From contig SIJG01000016.1 in the NCBI GenBank assembly GCA_023374025.1, forward strand, positions 1,344,642 through 1,408,641: 64,000 nt of DNA, given 5' to 3'. Shown here piece after piece: positions 38,129-49,169 of this stretch (the stretch's first letter is position 1; every line of letters starts with the position of its first letter). The notes beneath the pieces are model-generated. The model saw nothing but the letters and a program-made list of their open reading frames with translations, made no database searches and was not told where the DNA came from. The position numbers were made by a program, and so were the translations under genes. The stretch comes from Heterodera schachtii. Taxonomy: Eukaryota; Nematoda; Chromadorea; Rhabditida; Heteroderidae.

Positions 38129-41100
38129 TCAGTCCACTAAATATGCCGAATCATAAGCACTGTTTCCACTTGCGATGCCACCCTCGTTTTCGCTGGCCAA
38201 TTTTGTTTTCAGCTTATGGCAAAGTTGTGTATTGTACAACACTTCACCGTTTGAAATATTGCCGAACAAAGTGCCATAAATGCCTAATTCCGGGGTCACT
38301 TCCTCAAAAAAATCTCCTCGGCGGCTTCCTTCTTTGTCTTTGGCCCAAACAATGTGATTCTGAATTTGTATAAGAAAATTTATTATAAGTTTAATGAAAA
38401 CAAAAACTTTAAACAACTGAAATGAATGAAAATTGAAACCGAGTAATTTTTTAAACTAAGTTCTAATTGCTATTTTTTCCCAATTTTACCTTCACAGACA
38501 TCGGCAGTAATTTTTCCATCAAAATGTATGCCCAGCGTTTGTCAGCACCGAATTTTTCCAAAGTTTCGAGAATTGCTTGGCCGAAATAAATTTTCTTCAC
38601 ATCCCTTTTAATCCATGCGTCCCACAATGCATATTCTGTTTTCTTCAGTACAAAATTATTTGGCTGTTTTTTGACTCTCTGAAATAATAAAAAATAAAAT
38701 AATAATAATTAAAGAAAAAATAATTTAACACAATTTAATTATTTTTTATTTATCCTTTTACTTCAATTATCTCAGTAAATTGCTCATTATTCTCATTCTC
38801 TTCAATTCTCCACATGTTTGAATAAGTATCTCGGATGGTTTTAAATAATGCGTCCCACAAATCATATAAACTTTGCATCATTACAAAATTATTTGGTTGA
38901 TTTTTGACTCTCTAAAATGCGAATTAAAGAAAATATATTATATTTTTAATATATATTTTTTATCCTTTTACATCAACTATCGCAGAAAATTGCTCATTAT
39001 TCTCATTCTTTTCAATTCTCCACATGTTTGAATAAGTATCTCGGATGGCTTTAATTAATGGCGCTTCTTCAGGGTTTGGGAAAAATCGTTCAACCATCCC
39101 AGGCTCAGAGAGCACCTAATAATAATAAAAAAATGACAAATTGATATGTGATGTGAAATAAATAATAAATTTTGTAAAAATTGTTTAATTGAAGCGTATA
39201 ATCATTCTGAGCTGGGCAAGCAAACTTCCTATGTTAATAGTCAAATAATAATTTATTTACAAAATTTTGGTCAAATTATTAGGTATTTTTGCTAAAAAAT
39301 ATTTGGAAAAGCCTCAAAAAATGCAAAAGCGCAAAATAATAACTAAAGTATTCAATTTGTATATCCCAAAAACAATTACGTATATCTTACAATTAATAAT
39401 TAAAACAATCACCTGTTGGATTTTTTTAGAATGTGCCAATACTGCAATAAGCGATGGTGCTTTCTGGTAAAAATATTTAATAACTATTTCTTTAAATAAT
39501 TATTTTTATATTTATTTTAAACGATTTGTTTAAAAAATTATTATATTCTTTACGATGGCCGTCGATCGTTCAATAATCCTTCGAACTTCCAATAATTCTG
39601 GTCTTTCGTCAAGCATATTTTGCTGATTGAATACAACAGCAACATCATGGCGTTGACCGAGGCGCAATGTAAAATCATTCTCGTCGAGTGTAAGTTTTTG
39701 TTGTCTAAAATAAAACCTAATCATTCCAGAAATGATTCTTTATGACCAAATGAGGACCGTTGAATCCGAATATAGACTTAAATATGTCCAATCTTTGCAA
39801 ACTGAACTTGTACTTCTCCAACTCATTGCATGAAGTTGGGGCTCTATCAGGCACAGTGAGAACAACCAGAGTGCAAATCTAAGGCCATATTCGGACTCAG
39901 TGTGGATGATTTTGCCAGAATCATGTTAATTTTGCATTTTCAGGCAGCATTACAAAAATTTGCCAAGCGATAGTTCTGAAAATGCCATTTTTGAGACCAC
40001 CTTCAAGCTCGGCTCTCCAAAAAGCGGAACGGAGAAGGGGATTCCATCTTTTTCGGTTCCCATAAAAACCCGGTCCGGGAAAAAAGGTGAACGGATTCCC
40101 GAGTTTTCCCGCGGGAATTTCGTTCCCGCTTCTTCTAATAATTTTGCTATAAAATTTATTTGTTCCCGCTTTTTCTAATAATTTTTGCTGTAAAATTTAA
40201 TCACCGTTTTTTTGCACAATACTCTAATGACCAAACAAAGACATTAATGCCATAGTTATTGTTCAACTGCTTCTTGATTATAAGTGATTCGTTATGATTA
40301 TATAGAGGAAACTCAATTATCAGAATGACTGCGTTTTGTTTACCAAATTTTACCCTTAAAAACATTAAACAATTTAAAATTTAATAATAAATAAAACAAT
40401 AATTAATTCAAATGTATTTTATTCACCATGCTTTATAAAGTGCTTCGACAGTATTCGAAAGTGTGAGGTTTTCTACAGAATTTTCCAAATTCAAACCCAG
40501 CTTTGAAAGAATTCGTTTGTGAAGGTTTGCTATTAGTTCAGAAAAAGCAAGCCCACCAATTGCAGAGCCATTCACTTCAATCTTAATTTGATTATAATTG
40601 TAAAAATTATAAAATTATTAGTTTAATTACCTGCTTTAATTCATAAATTTCTGAGTCTTCATTGTCATTCCTATTCTTTTCACAAATCATATAATCCTTA
40701 ATGTTTTTAAAATTGTTTTTACTGCATTTATTTTTTTTTTAATTTTATTTATAAATGTTTTTATATTTGTTAAAATTTACTGCTCGTTGGAAAAGCAAAG
40801 TGATTGGTTGTTTAATGCCTTCGGAATGAACTTGGTCCATTATGTCAAAAGCTGATGATATAATTTGGTCATGCCCAATTACGCCTTGGTAAACTTCCCG
40901 CAAAAATTGGTAATCGCGCATTATTCGGAAATACAACAAATTAAATGCCTAAAAATAAAATAATTTGGAAAATTAATTTACTTTTTCAAAATTCAGTTCT
41001 TACAAATAAAAGTGAACTGAATTATCAAAAATGCAAAATTGTTTTGGTACTTTTCCGTTTTGCGGCCAAAGGTTTGAATTTTTTTTTTCATCAACACCGG

Positions 41101-41848
41101 ACGCGTAGAAGTGGCACAGACCCATTCGAAGAGACCTTAGCTCAAATTTTGGCATTATGTCTCTAAAATAATTTTGGTGCGTAGCTTTTACAAATTCGCG
41201 CGCCCACTGTTGATTTAAAAAAATTCAAATTTTGGCCACAAAACTAAAAAGTGCCATTGTTTTTTATTATTAATTGAACACCCTTTTAAAATTGAAAGAG
41301 ATTATCGAAAAATTATGATAATAGTTAAAAAAAAAAAATATATATATATATAATTAAATTAATAATAAAGGTTTTACTATTTGAGCTTTATGCGCTTGCT
41401 CAAAATAATTTCGACGAAATGGCGATGGAAAAAGCGTAAATGGCGCGACTTTGAAATTAAGATAAGGCTTATAATTATAAACCAAAAGTCCCATCTCTTC
41501 TGCCCATTGTGTTGCTTCTCCAATTAATTTCTCAATTTGGTCGGAGTTCAATTGTTTTTCTATTTCTACAGTATACTGTTGTTCAGATTTTGTTGTTCCT
41601 TAAGATTAGCCATTATAATTTTTGCACAGAATATGGAATATCGAAAAAATTTTAATAATTATTTTTCAAAAAGGAAAATTTTTGGTAATTGAATATTTTT
41701 GATTTATCGATAATTATTTAATATCATCTAAACTTGACGAACTAATCTCCTTTCCAGCAGATGCATTTTTGAGAGGTGCCGTTTCCGAAAAACGAATGCA
41801 CAAAATTAAAATTAAAAGAATTTGTGGGAAAGCGTTTTCAATATTCAT
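38129..41848 (-). CDS. Secreted glutathione-synthetase-like protein (effector-type)
   Basis: Twelve exons (41734-41848, 41378-41598, 40781-40948, 40631-40696, 40427-40581, 40205-40354, 39554-39704, 39413-39463, 38972-39115, 38762-38911, 38490-38678, 38129-38359) join in phase to 596 aa. Residues 1-23 form a signal peptide. The rest follows eukaryotic glutathione synthetase end to end: APFTLFPSPF, ADYM, AVVF then ERS, AHSKKIQQ, LSEPGM, RWAYILMEKL, ELGIYG, GGIASG. The glycine-rich ATP loop that should follow FVLK is replaced by unrelated residues (KTEYALWDAWIKR), and the C-terminal RTK-type triplet is KTK, so normal catalysis is unlikely. Exon 10 is an extra, chimeric exon. Cyst nematodes are known to have an expanded family of secreted GS-like effectors; membership is inferred from homology plus signal peptide. 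Introns 2 and 6 hold insertions. Confidence 0.85.
39720..40200. other. Intron 6 of the GS-like gene with inserted repeat sequence
   Basis: This intron has a short inverted pair (GAATCCGAATATAGAC near 39766 against GGCCATATTCGGACTC near 39883) and a GC-richer block with CGGTCCGGGAAAAAAGG and CCCGCGGGAATTTCGTTCC (about 40.06-40.13 kb). It encodes no part of the synthetase fold and looks like MITE debris. Confidence 0.45.
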
Positions 41849-43393
41849 TTTTTCTTTTTATAAAATAAAATTGTAAAATTATCTAAAAATAGCATTTTTT
41901 AGTTTGCGATGGATGGCCTAATACGCAGAAAATTTTTTAGAATATAATTTATGGACAATTAGCAAAATTAATATTCGTACGTATGCATTTTATGATTTAC
42001 AAATTTTGAAGAAGATTTTTTAATTTTCCAGAAAATTCCTGAGAAATTGTGAACAAAATAAAATTTTATTAAAATTATGTCACACTAAAATATTATTATG
42101 CTATTTTATATTGTTTTTCTAATCCACCCGTATTCAATTGACAAATAAACAAATATTTCCGGATAAAATATTGAAAATCAATAGATACAAATTATATGTC
42201 ACAAATATTATATTAATAATGTTGTTTACGGAAGTGATAGATGGCAAAACATAAATAATAAACATGTATAAAAACACGATAACAGATATTATTATATTTT
42301 TTCAGATTTTACTTTGGACATCGTTAAGTTTTTTTTTTTCTATTTCCATGTTAATAATTAATTTGAAATTTTTTGGGATAATAAATTTTACGTAAATGCA
42401 AAAAATATTAGTTGTCTCCTTTTTTAAATTTTTTAAAAAAAATTCATTAAAATTTTAATTTTTCTCTCTGTGCCGGACCACAAGGATTTGCATTCCAAAT
42501 TTCATTTAAAACGAAATTCAAAACAATAAAAAGAAATTTAAAAGAAATTCACAAGACAATTTTGTTTTTTCCCAATAAAAAATGATTGCATTTTTCTTCC
42601 TCAACTTTTCTCAATTTGCGGAACAATGGTCCAACAGCGGCTGAAATTTAATGATTTACCAGGTCAAATTTGACCATAAATTGTTGAGGTTTGATGAGCA
42701 TTAAAGTTGCTGCTCGAGTCCCGAATCCTTACCCTACGAAATGTCTCGACCCAAATCACGCACGACTCGGCAATTTTCTTGACCGACCGCGACCACCCTT
42801 TAAGTGCTGGCTGGCATTTGCCATTTAATACAATCAATTTTTAAATTCCATTTATAATGAAAAATGGGGAATACCCAAACAGATAAAAATCGTATAATAG
42901 GATTTAAACATGTTTTCAATCATAGACAAAAAAAAATTCCTTTGTGATTCTAATTTCATAAAATAGCAATAAAAAAATTCTTGCAGTTTCTTTAACAACA
43001 ATTATTTTTATTTTTAACATTAATTTTTATGTTTTGTGGAATAGAAAAGCAATTAGTGCGAAATTAGGCTTGTAAAAGGTTGTTAAAGCTGAAAAAAGCT
43101 TATTCATCACTTGTTCTACTTTAATTAAAACATTTATGTATTAGACAAATAATTCTTTCATTAAAATTGCCTTTTGAATGGAATTGCTTATAAATACATT
43201 TTTTTTTAAACATTTTTTAAATTATTTTTATTTAAACATTTTTTAAATTACAATGTAATGCATTTAATATTAAAACATATAATTCCTTCAATAATCTCGG
43301 ATATTATAAATTATTTTTCAGAAATTATGTCCAAACTTTGCATGACCATCTTTTGCTTACCATCGGATACAATTCATTTTCGCTGTCTCCTAA
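41849..43393. other. AT-rich upstream region, no gene seen
   Basis: Sequence upstream of the GS-like gene start. Strongly AT-rich, no coding frame with family resemblance. One ATGCCA box lies on the gene's strand at 42812-42817, almost 1 kb from the ATG, too isolated to interpret. Confidence 0.5.
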
Positions 43394-43425
43394 CAAGGGA
43401 ACATTCCGAGCTGTAACTTGGAAAG

Positions 43426-43710
43426 TGTTGTGCCGTCAAATCCCAAACCGGCGAAGTGAATAAATAAAGGATTTATTCAAGTTGGGAGACACAAATAAAT
43501 AAATGTAGAGAAGAGGGACGGAGGACAAAGGGCGAATATTGATTAAACAATATAAGCAAAATAAATGGTTGACAAATGAATGACGGGGAGGTCAGAGGAC
43601 GCGGGGTATTTATGGGGAACAGAAGGGAAGAGAGAGAGAGGAGAGATAAGGGGAAGAGAAATAAAGGAATGAAAATAATATGGGCGGACAATAGAGTACC
43701 GATCCCAACA
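43426..43710 (-). repeat. 3' LTR (relative to minus-strand transcription)
   Basis: 285 bp, same sequence as 48083-48367. The adjacent interior begins with a purine-rich tract on the coding strand (AAGGGGGAAGA, complement of 43711-43721), the expected polypurine tract for plus-strand priming. Confidence 0.9.
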
Positions 43711-43789
43711 TCTTCCCCCTTAAAAAAAAATCTTTTTCCTCGGTTCTTCCGTGATTCGTCCGTCTGACACGTCCGTTTGATTCGTCCGT

Positions 43790-46700
43790 TCATGATGGGG
43801 AGTAGCGATCAGGCGGTCGCCGTTTGCGTTGCGATCGTCGTTGATCAGGCACTTCTGGCGCTCGATCAACTTCCTCCACGATGGGTTGTTCGGCCACGGC
43901 TGGTGCAATGACAGCAGCGGGTGCCACTACGGGCAATTGCACTTGGCCACCATGCTGAACCAGCGGTGGTGCCAATGGCAAATCGAACGCATCATTGAAC
44001 ACCTTCAATGCGTTTGTGCCGATTTCGTCAGTGCTTCTCACAAGCAACTGATTGGCATGGAAACGTCCAAATTTTCCATCCAAAAATTCGACGTCGTAAA
44101 TCACACCTTTACATTTGGTGATTGTTCCTGGCCGCCAAGGCTGTGAGAGACGATGACGGGCGAGAATCTTATCGCCCAAGGCAAAAGATCTCGGTTTGGC
44201 TCCATGGCGTCTGTTGAACTGTTTCTCCATGGCCTCGTCTCGAATTATCGGTGCCTTTGGCTTTGGCTTCAACAAGTCCAAAGTTATTCGCGGCTTTCCT
44301 TCGCAGGAACATCTCGGCCGGACATTTGCACTCCGGCAAAGCCTCACAAGGCGTGGTCCGGTATGTTGCCAAAAATGTGGTCAACATTTCCGATGCTCCT
44401 TCTCCTTTAATTTTCCGGCATGTCCTCTTGAACGTATCGACAAAACGCTCGGCTTGTCCGTTCGACATGGGATTATACGGAGCGGAGAACAGATGATTGA
44501 TGCCGTTTTCAGTCACAAATTCCTTAAATTCCTTTGAAGCGAATTGTGTGCCGTTGTCCGTGACCAAAATTTCGGGAAGGCCATAACTGGCACAAAGTGA
44601 TCGCAATTTGTCGATCGTAGCCGCGGAATTCGATGAACGCATTTCGAAGACCTCAGGCCATTTCGAATACGCAGTCGACAATTATGAGAAACATTTTTCC
44701 CATAAATGGTCCGGCGTAATCCAAATGTACGCGTTTCCACGGTCCATCAACTTTTGGCCACGAGTGAAGTTCAGTCTTCACCGGCATTTTTGCCTCCATT
44801 GTGCATTCGTTGCACGTTTTGACAAAATTCTCAATTTGTTCGTCCATCCCAGGCCAGTAAACATACTGCCTGGCGAGAGCTTTCATTCGCTTCATCCCGG
44901 GATGGCCTCGATGCAGAAGTTGTAGGACATCCTTTTGAAGCGATGCCGGAATCACAACTCTGTCCTGCGTAAAGCAGACATTCATCCTCAATGGTCAAAG
45001 CGTCTCGTCGTCGATGGAACGGAACAATGTCTGCGGCCATTTTGTTCTTTGCTGGCCAATGAGAGCAGACAAATTTCTTCATTTTCTGAATCACCTGATC
45101 ACTTTTCGCGGCGTTAGCCAAATCATTGTGATCCAGCGGAAGAGTTTTCGCAACAAAATTCAAAACTCCCGTTTCATTGTTTTCACGAATATTGGCAATG
45201 ATCATTTCGTTGTCCGGCACTGGTGTCTTCGCGATCAGACGTGACAAAACATCCGCTTGACCAAAATCAACAGTGTTTTGGTATTCGATTTCGAAGTCAT
45301 AGCCGAGCAACGTGATTGCCCATCTTTGCAATCGATTCGCGGTGCATGCCTTAATTCCTTTCTTGTTGCCAAAAATTGACAACAACGGTTTGTGGTCCGT
45401 CTGCAGAGTGAAGTGTCTCCCGAAGAGATACTTGTGGAATTTTTGAACGGCAAAGACAATCGCTAAGCCTTCTTTCTCGATTTGAGAATAATTCTTTTCT
45501 GCTGCTGACAAGGACGATGATGCATGTGCGATGGCTTTAAGACTTCCGTCCGAAAAGCGATGAGAGATCACGGCTCCAATTCCATGCTCAGAAGCATCAG
45601 CCGATACAATGATCTCTTGTGCCGGGTCGTAGTGTGTCAGCAATTGATCAGATTTCAAAATTTTGATCACTTTCTCAAAAGCATTTTGACAATCTGCCGA
45701 CCAATGCCACACTTTGTCCTGCTTCAACAATTCGTCCAACGGCTGTCGGATGAACCTCATGTTCTTCACGAATTGTTGGTAATGGTTGATCATTCCCAAA
45801 AATGATCGAACCTCGGACACGTTTGTCGGGACAGGCATTTCAGAAATCGCCTGAATCTTTGTTTGGTCCGGTCGTCTCCCGTCCTGATCAATGATAAATC
45901 CCAGATATTTGATCTGATCCTGACAGAAGAAGCACTTCTCTGGCTTGACACGGAACCCAAACTTTTCAAAACGTTTGAAGACCTCTTCAAGGTGCTTCTG
46001 ATGATCTTCGGATGATCGGCTTACGACGATCACATCATCCAAATATGCCGTAGCAAATGGACAGTCGGCCAGCATTGAGTCCATAATTGACTGAAATATG
46101 CCTGGCGCGGACTTAACTCCAAACGGCAGTCGCTGAAATTGGTAATTTCCTCGGTGGGTGGCAATCGTGCACACTTCCTTGGATTTCTCATCCAATTCGA
46201 CTTGCAAATATGCATCCTTCAAGTCAATTTGAGAGAAAATCCTTCCACCGTTCAGCTTCGCAAAAATATCGTCGGGCAATGGGAGTGGATGCTGATGAAG
46301 CAGCAACGCATTGTTCAAGCCGGTTGAAAAATCGGCACAAATACGCGCTGACCCATTGGCCTTCTTTACCACCACAATTGGGGCGGCCCAATGAGTGTGA
46401 TCAAAAGGTTTGATCACCTTCTGCTCCAACAATCGGTCCAGTTCTTCCTCTACAACCAAACGTGTGTTGTAAGGCACTGGCCGGGGACGACAATAGACGG
46501 GCACAGCCTCAGGCCTCAATTCCAAATGAGCCTTTGCTTTCGTGCAGTGTCCAAGTCCCTCCGCAAAAACAAGCGGAAATTTTGTTTGAAGCGCAGTCAA
46601 TGTGGCCTTCGGTTGAGGATTCGGCGACTTCTTCGCTTCCTTCTTCACCACATTGACATTCATGGCCTTTTCAACTTCCCTTCTGAAAGCGTCCAATAGG

Positions 46701-46891
46701 CCAAGAGCATCCAACATATCAAGTCCCAAAAGATTCAGTGAACCTTTCTTGGTCACATAATATTGCCCATTAACTGTTTTTCCTCCAAATGAAAAACGTG
46801 CTGTGCCTTTTCCCAAAAGCGTACAGCTTGTACCATCATGGTACACGGCTTGCTCATTGCAGTGGGTGAGCCGTGGCTTTCCAATAGCCAT
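43790..46891 (-). pseudogene. Retrotransposon pol, frameshifted
   Basis: In order on the minus strand: end of the aspartic protease (46891 onward), reverse transcriptase with FSQIDLKDAY and the catalytic YLDD, RNase H with the connection domain, H2C2 zinc motif (HRGHPGMKR then CNEC), integrase core with VTDNGTQF and an N-P-M-S-N-G-Q-A-E stretch, and a basic C-terminal tail. Reading frame changes are needed near 46880 (gag/protease to pol), near 44990 (before the H2C2 motif), near 44680 (a 1-base insertion before the core) and near 44250. At least the last three look like indels. The protein is not made whole from this copy. Confidence 0.85.
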
Positions 46892-47942
46892 ATGTGCGAT
46901 CTTCGTCCAGCACAGTTAAGTCGGCACCCGAGTCAAGCACAAATTTGATCGGAATGTCATCCACCCAGATCGTCACTTCCATCAGTCGTGTCGATCCATT
47001 CAGGGTGTTCACCATTAGGCCACCAATTCGCAGGGCATTCATCTTCTTGCCTAGCTTTGGTCCCTTTTGCTTTGCCAGCCATTCATGGTGTGCGGCGCAC
47101 ATACTCTGCACATGTCCAACTTTCGAGCATTTTCGACATACTGTCTTCAAATGCTGACAGTGCAATGGAGTGTGGTCTCTGCCACAACGCCAACATGATT
47201 GCTGCTTATAGCCCTTTTCTCCATAATTGTCCTTCTTCGGTTGTTGTCTGCGCTTTACAGCCAAAATGTTGGAGTTCGATGGTCGCTCCATTGCTTTCGC
47301 TTCCGAAATGGTCGACAGAAACATTTGTATGTCGTTCACAACATTTTCATATGTTGCTCTGTCACCATCGGCCGCTAACTTTGACAGTATGCGCTTTCGC
47401 AATTCAGCATCCTTCGGCGATTTGAGCGCCACGAGGAGCATCAAGCAGTTGAACTGCTGTTCGTTGAGTTTCTTAAACTCAAAATCGCTTAACAGCCTTT
47501 TGTGGCGGGTGATGAAACCGCGAAAGTCCTCCTCGTCCTGCTTTTCAGCCCGTAAGCACTCATATCGGCCGATCCAAACTGATTTTTGCTTCGCGAATAA
47601 GCTTAACAGCATTTCCGAAGTCTTTGAAAAGTCAAACTCAGTTGGCTTTTTCGGCAAACAGTGTTTGCTGTACTCGGCGTAAGCCGTCTCGCTTAGCTTT
47701 GTCAGCAAAAGCTTAACCTTCAATTCGTCCTGCAGGTTCGGCGCGGAGCAGTCGAGCGCGAGGGCAAAGCGTTCCAGCCAACCCTCGATGTCGCTTTCGC
47801 CATGGTCACCAAGACCAAAACAGTCGAAATTTGCCAAATTCGGCATTGGAGTCGTCTGCGCTGGTGCTGCCACATTTGCTTGCTGCGCAGTCAAGAACTG
47901 CTGAAACACGTCGGACAATTGACGGATTGCTGCTTCGGCCAT
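46854..47942 (-). CDS. Retrotransposon gag with zinc knuckles and start of protease
   Basis: One 362-aa frame. The N-terminal two thirds is a helical capsid-like domain containing KRLLSDFEFKKLNEQQFNCL, shared with the element at 61.7 kb. Two CCHC-type knuckles follow (CWRCGRDHTPLHC, with one residue fewer than usual before the His, and CRKCSKVGHVQSMC). The frame then enters the aspartic protease with the catalytic LDSGADLTVL. It overlaps pol by 38 bp in a different frame, either by ribosomal frameshifting or a mutation. Confidence 0.85.
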   Translation of the reverse strand: MAEAAIRQLSDVFQQFLTAQQANVAAPAQTTPMPNLANFDCFGLGDHGESDIEGWLERFALALDCSAPNLQDELKVKLLLTKLSETAYAEYSKHCLPKKPTEFDFSKTSEMLLSLFAKQKSVWIGRYECLRAEKQDEEDFRGFITRHKRLLSDFEFKKLNEQQFNCLMLLVALKSPKDAELRKRILSKLAADGDRATYENVVNDIQMFLSTISEAKAMERPSNSNILAVKRRQQPKKDNYGEKGYKQQSCWRCGRDHTPLHCQHLKTVCRKCSKVGHVQSMCAAHHEWLAKQKGPKLGKKMNALRIGGLMVNTLNGSTRLMEVTIWVDDIPIKFVLDSGADLTVLDEDRTYGYWKATAHPLQ

Positions 47943-48064
47943 TTGATGCTCACTGCTTCAACGATTGAAGAATTGATGAACAGCGGATGATCAACAACTG
48001 AAATGTTGAACAATCAAAATTGTTTTGTTGAAAACCAAAACAAAAAGTCGAGTTGAGTTCGCAA

Positions 48065-48082
48065 TTTGTAGGGCGTCGCCAA
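48065..48082 (-). other. Primer-binding site
   Basis: Immediately inside the 5' LTR the minus strand reads TTGGCGACGCCCTAC. TGGCGA would pair with a tRNA ending TCGCCA. The second LTR element has the same start (TTGGCGACGCCCGTGG, complement of 62537-62552). The exact tRNA was not determined. Confidence 0.65.
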
Positions 48083-48367
48083 TGTTGTGCCGTCAAATCC
48101 CAAACCGGCGAAGTGAATAAATAAAGGATTTATTCAAGTTGGGAGACACAAATAAATAAATGTAGAGAAGAGGGACGGAGGACAAAGGGCGAATATTGAT
48201 TAAACAATATAAGCAAAATAAATGGTTGACAAATGAATGACGGGGAGGTCAGAGGACGCGGGGTATTTATGGGGAACAGAAGGGAAGAGAGAGAGAGGAG
48301 AGATAAGGGGAAGAGAAATAAAGGAATGAAAATAATATGGGCGGACAATAGAGTACCGATCCCAACA
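48083..48367 (-). repeat. 5' LTR (relative to minus-strand transcription)
   Basis: 285 bp, same sequence as 43426-43710. It would carry the promoter for the element. Confidence 0.9.
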
Positions 48368-49169
48368 GAAAGTGCATATGTATTATATACCATTGGATAG
48401 AGCATGGTCGACTTCTATTGTGAATTTTTAATTTTACCGGTGTCTGGCGCCTAGTTCAAAAGTTACAGGGCCTCAAAAATCGAATTTTAGGCGCCTAAGA
48501 GCCCTTTTCCAGCTTTTTTCACTTTCTATTAATTCCCAACCTTTACATTTATTATTATTTTTGCTTATTTTCACTAAAGAAAAACACTCATACATTTTTT
48601 TAGTCTAAAAAATGATTTTTTAAATGATTTAGTTATATTACACATTAATTAAAATTTATTTATTTTCATGTTGGATTTGAACCCGAGCTCCAAAAATGCG
48701 AATTTAACCAATTACAGCTCGGAATGTTCCCTTGTAAGCATCTTTCATACTTTTCTGAATGCGGCATTTCCGATTTTGAACCCAAATTTCTAAGTGCTCC
48801 AAAAATGGAAATCGGCACAAATCATGTGAAAAATATAAATAAATTAAATAATTAACAAAAGGATATACAAAGGAAAAACGATTACGGATGACAAATCATT
48901 GCCCTGGATGGCACAACTTTTATTCAGTGGAGGAGGTTTTTTTTTTACTTTAAATAAACAATTTTTAAAATTATCTTAAAAAGATATGAGGATCAAATAA
49001 TATCATGTAAAAGAGAGCAAATTAAGGAAAAAAAGACCATTCAATAACCATATTTTTTCTCAGAATTCAAGAAAAAAAAATTCCTGAAAATATAGAAATT
49101 CCAAGGAAATTTTTATTTAATGCATTTCTTAAAATTGGCAAACAAATTTTTTTTTTTTTTGAAATTACT

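Larger units (their letters stand above)
43426..48367 (-). mobile_element. Ty3/Gypsy-type LTR retrotransposon
   Basis: Two 285-bp LTRs (43426-43710 and 48083-48367), identical by eye, begin TGTTG and end CAACA, with the 5-bp target duplication GAAAG at 43421-43425 and 48368-48372. The coding strand is minus. Gene order is gag, protease, reverse transcriptase, RNase H, integrase, which is the Gypsy order. Several frame breaks interrupt pol. A related but deleted element with the same primer-binding start lies at 61553-62813. Confidence 0.92.
43394..48734. mobile_element. TAA-flanked MITE interrupted by a retrotransposon
   Basis: CAAGGGAACATTCCGAGCTG at 43394 is matched by its reverse complement ending at 48734, and TAA flanks both ends (43391-43393; 48735-48737), as for PIF/Harbinger-type MITEs. 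The original element is 43394-43425 plus 48368-48734. The LTR retrotransposon at 43426-48367 has inserted into it. Confidence 0.72.

Noticed and set aside
45014..47682. Plus-strand frames across the retroelement
   Set aside because: Antisense to gag and pol, without family resemblance.
48664..48734. Minus-strand B-box (GGGTTCAAATCC)
   Set aside because: It lies in the end of the TAA-flanked MITE and lacks a complete tRNA fold.
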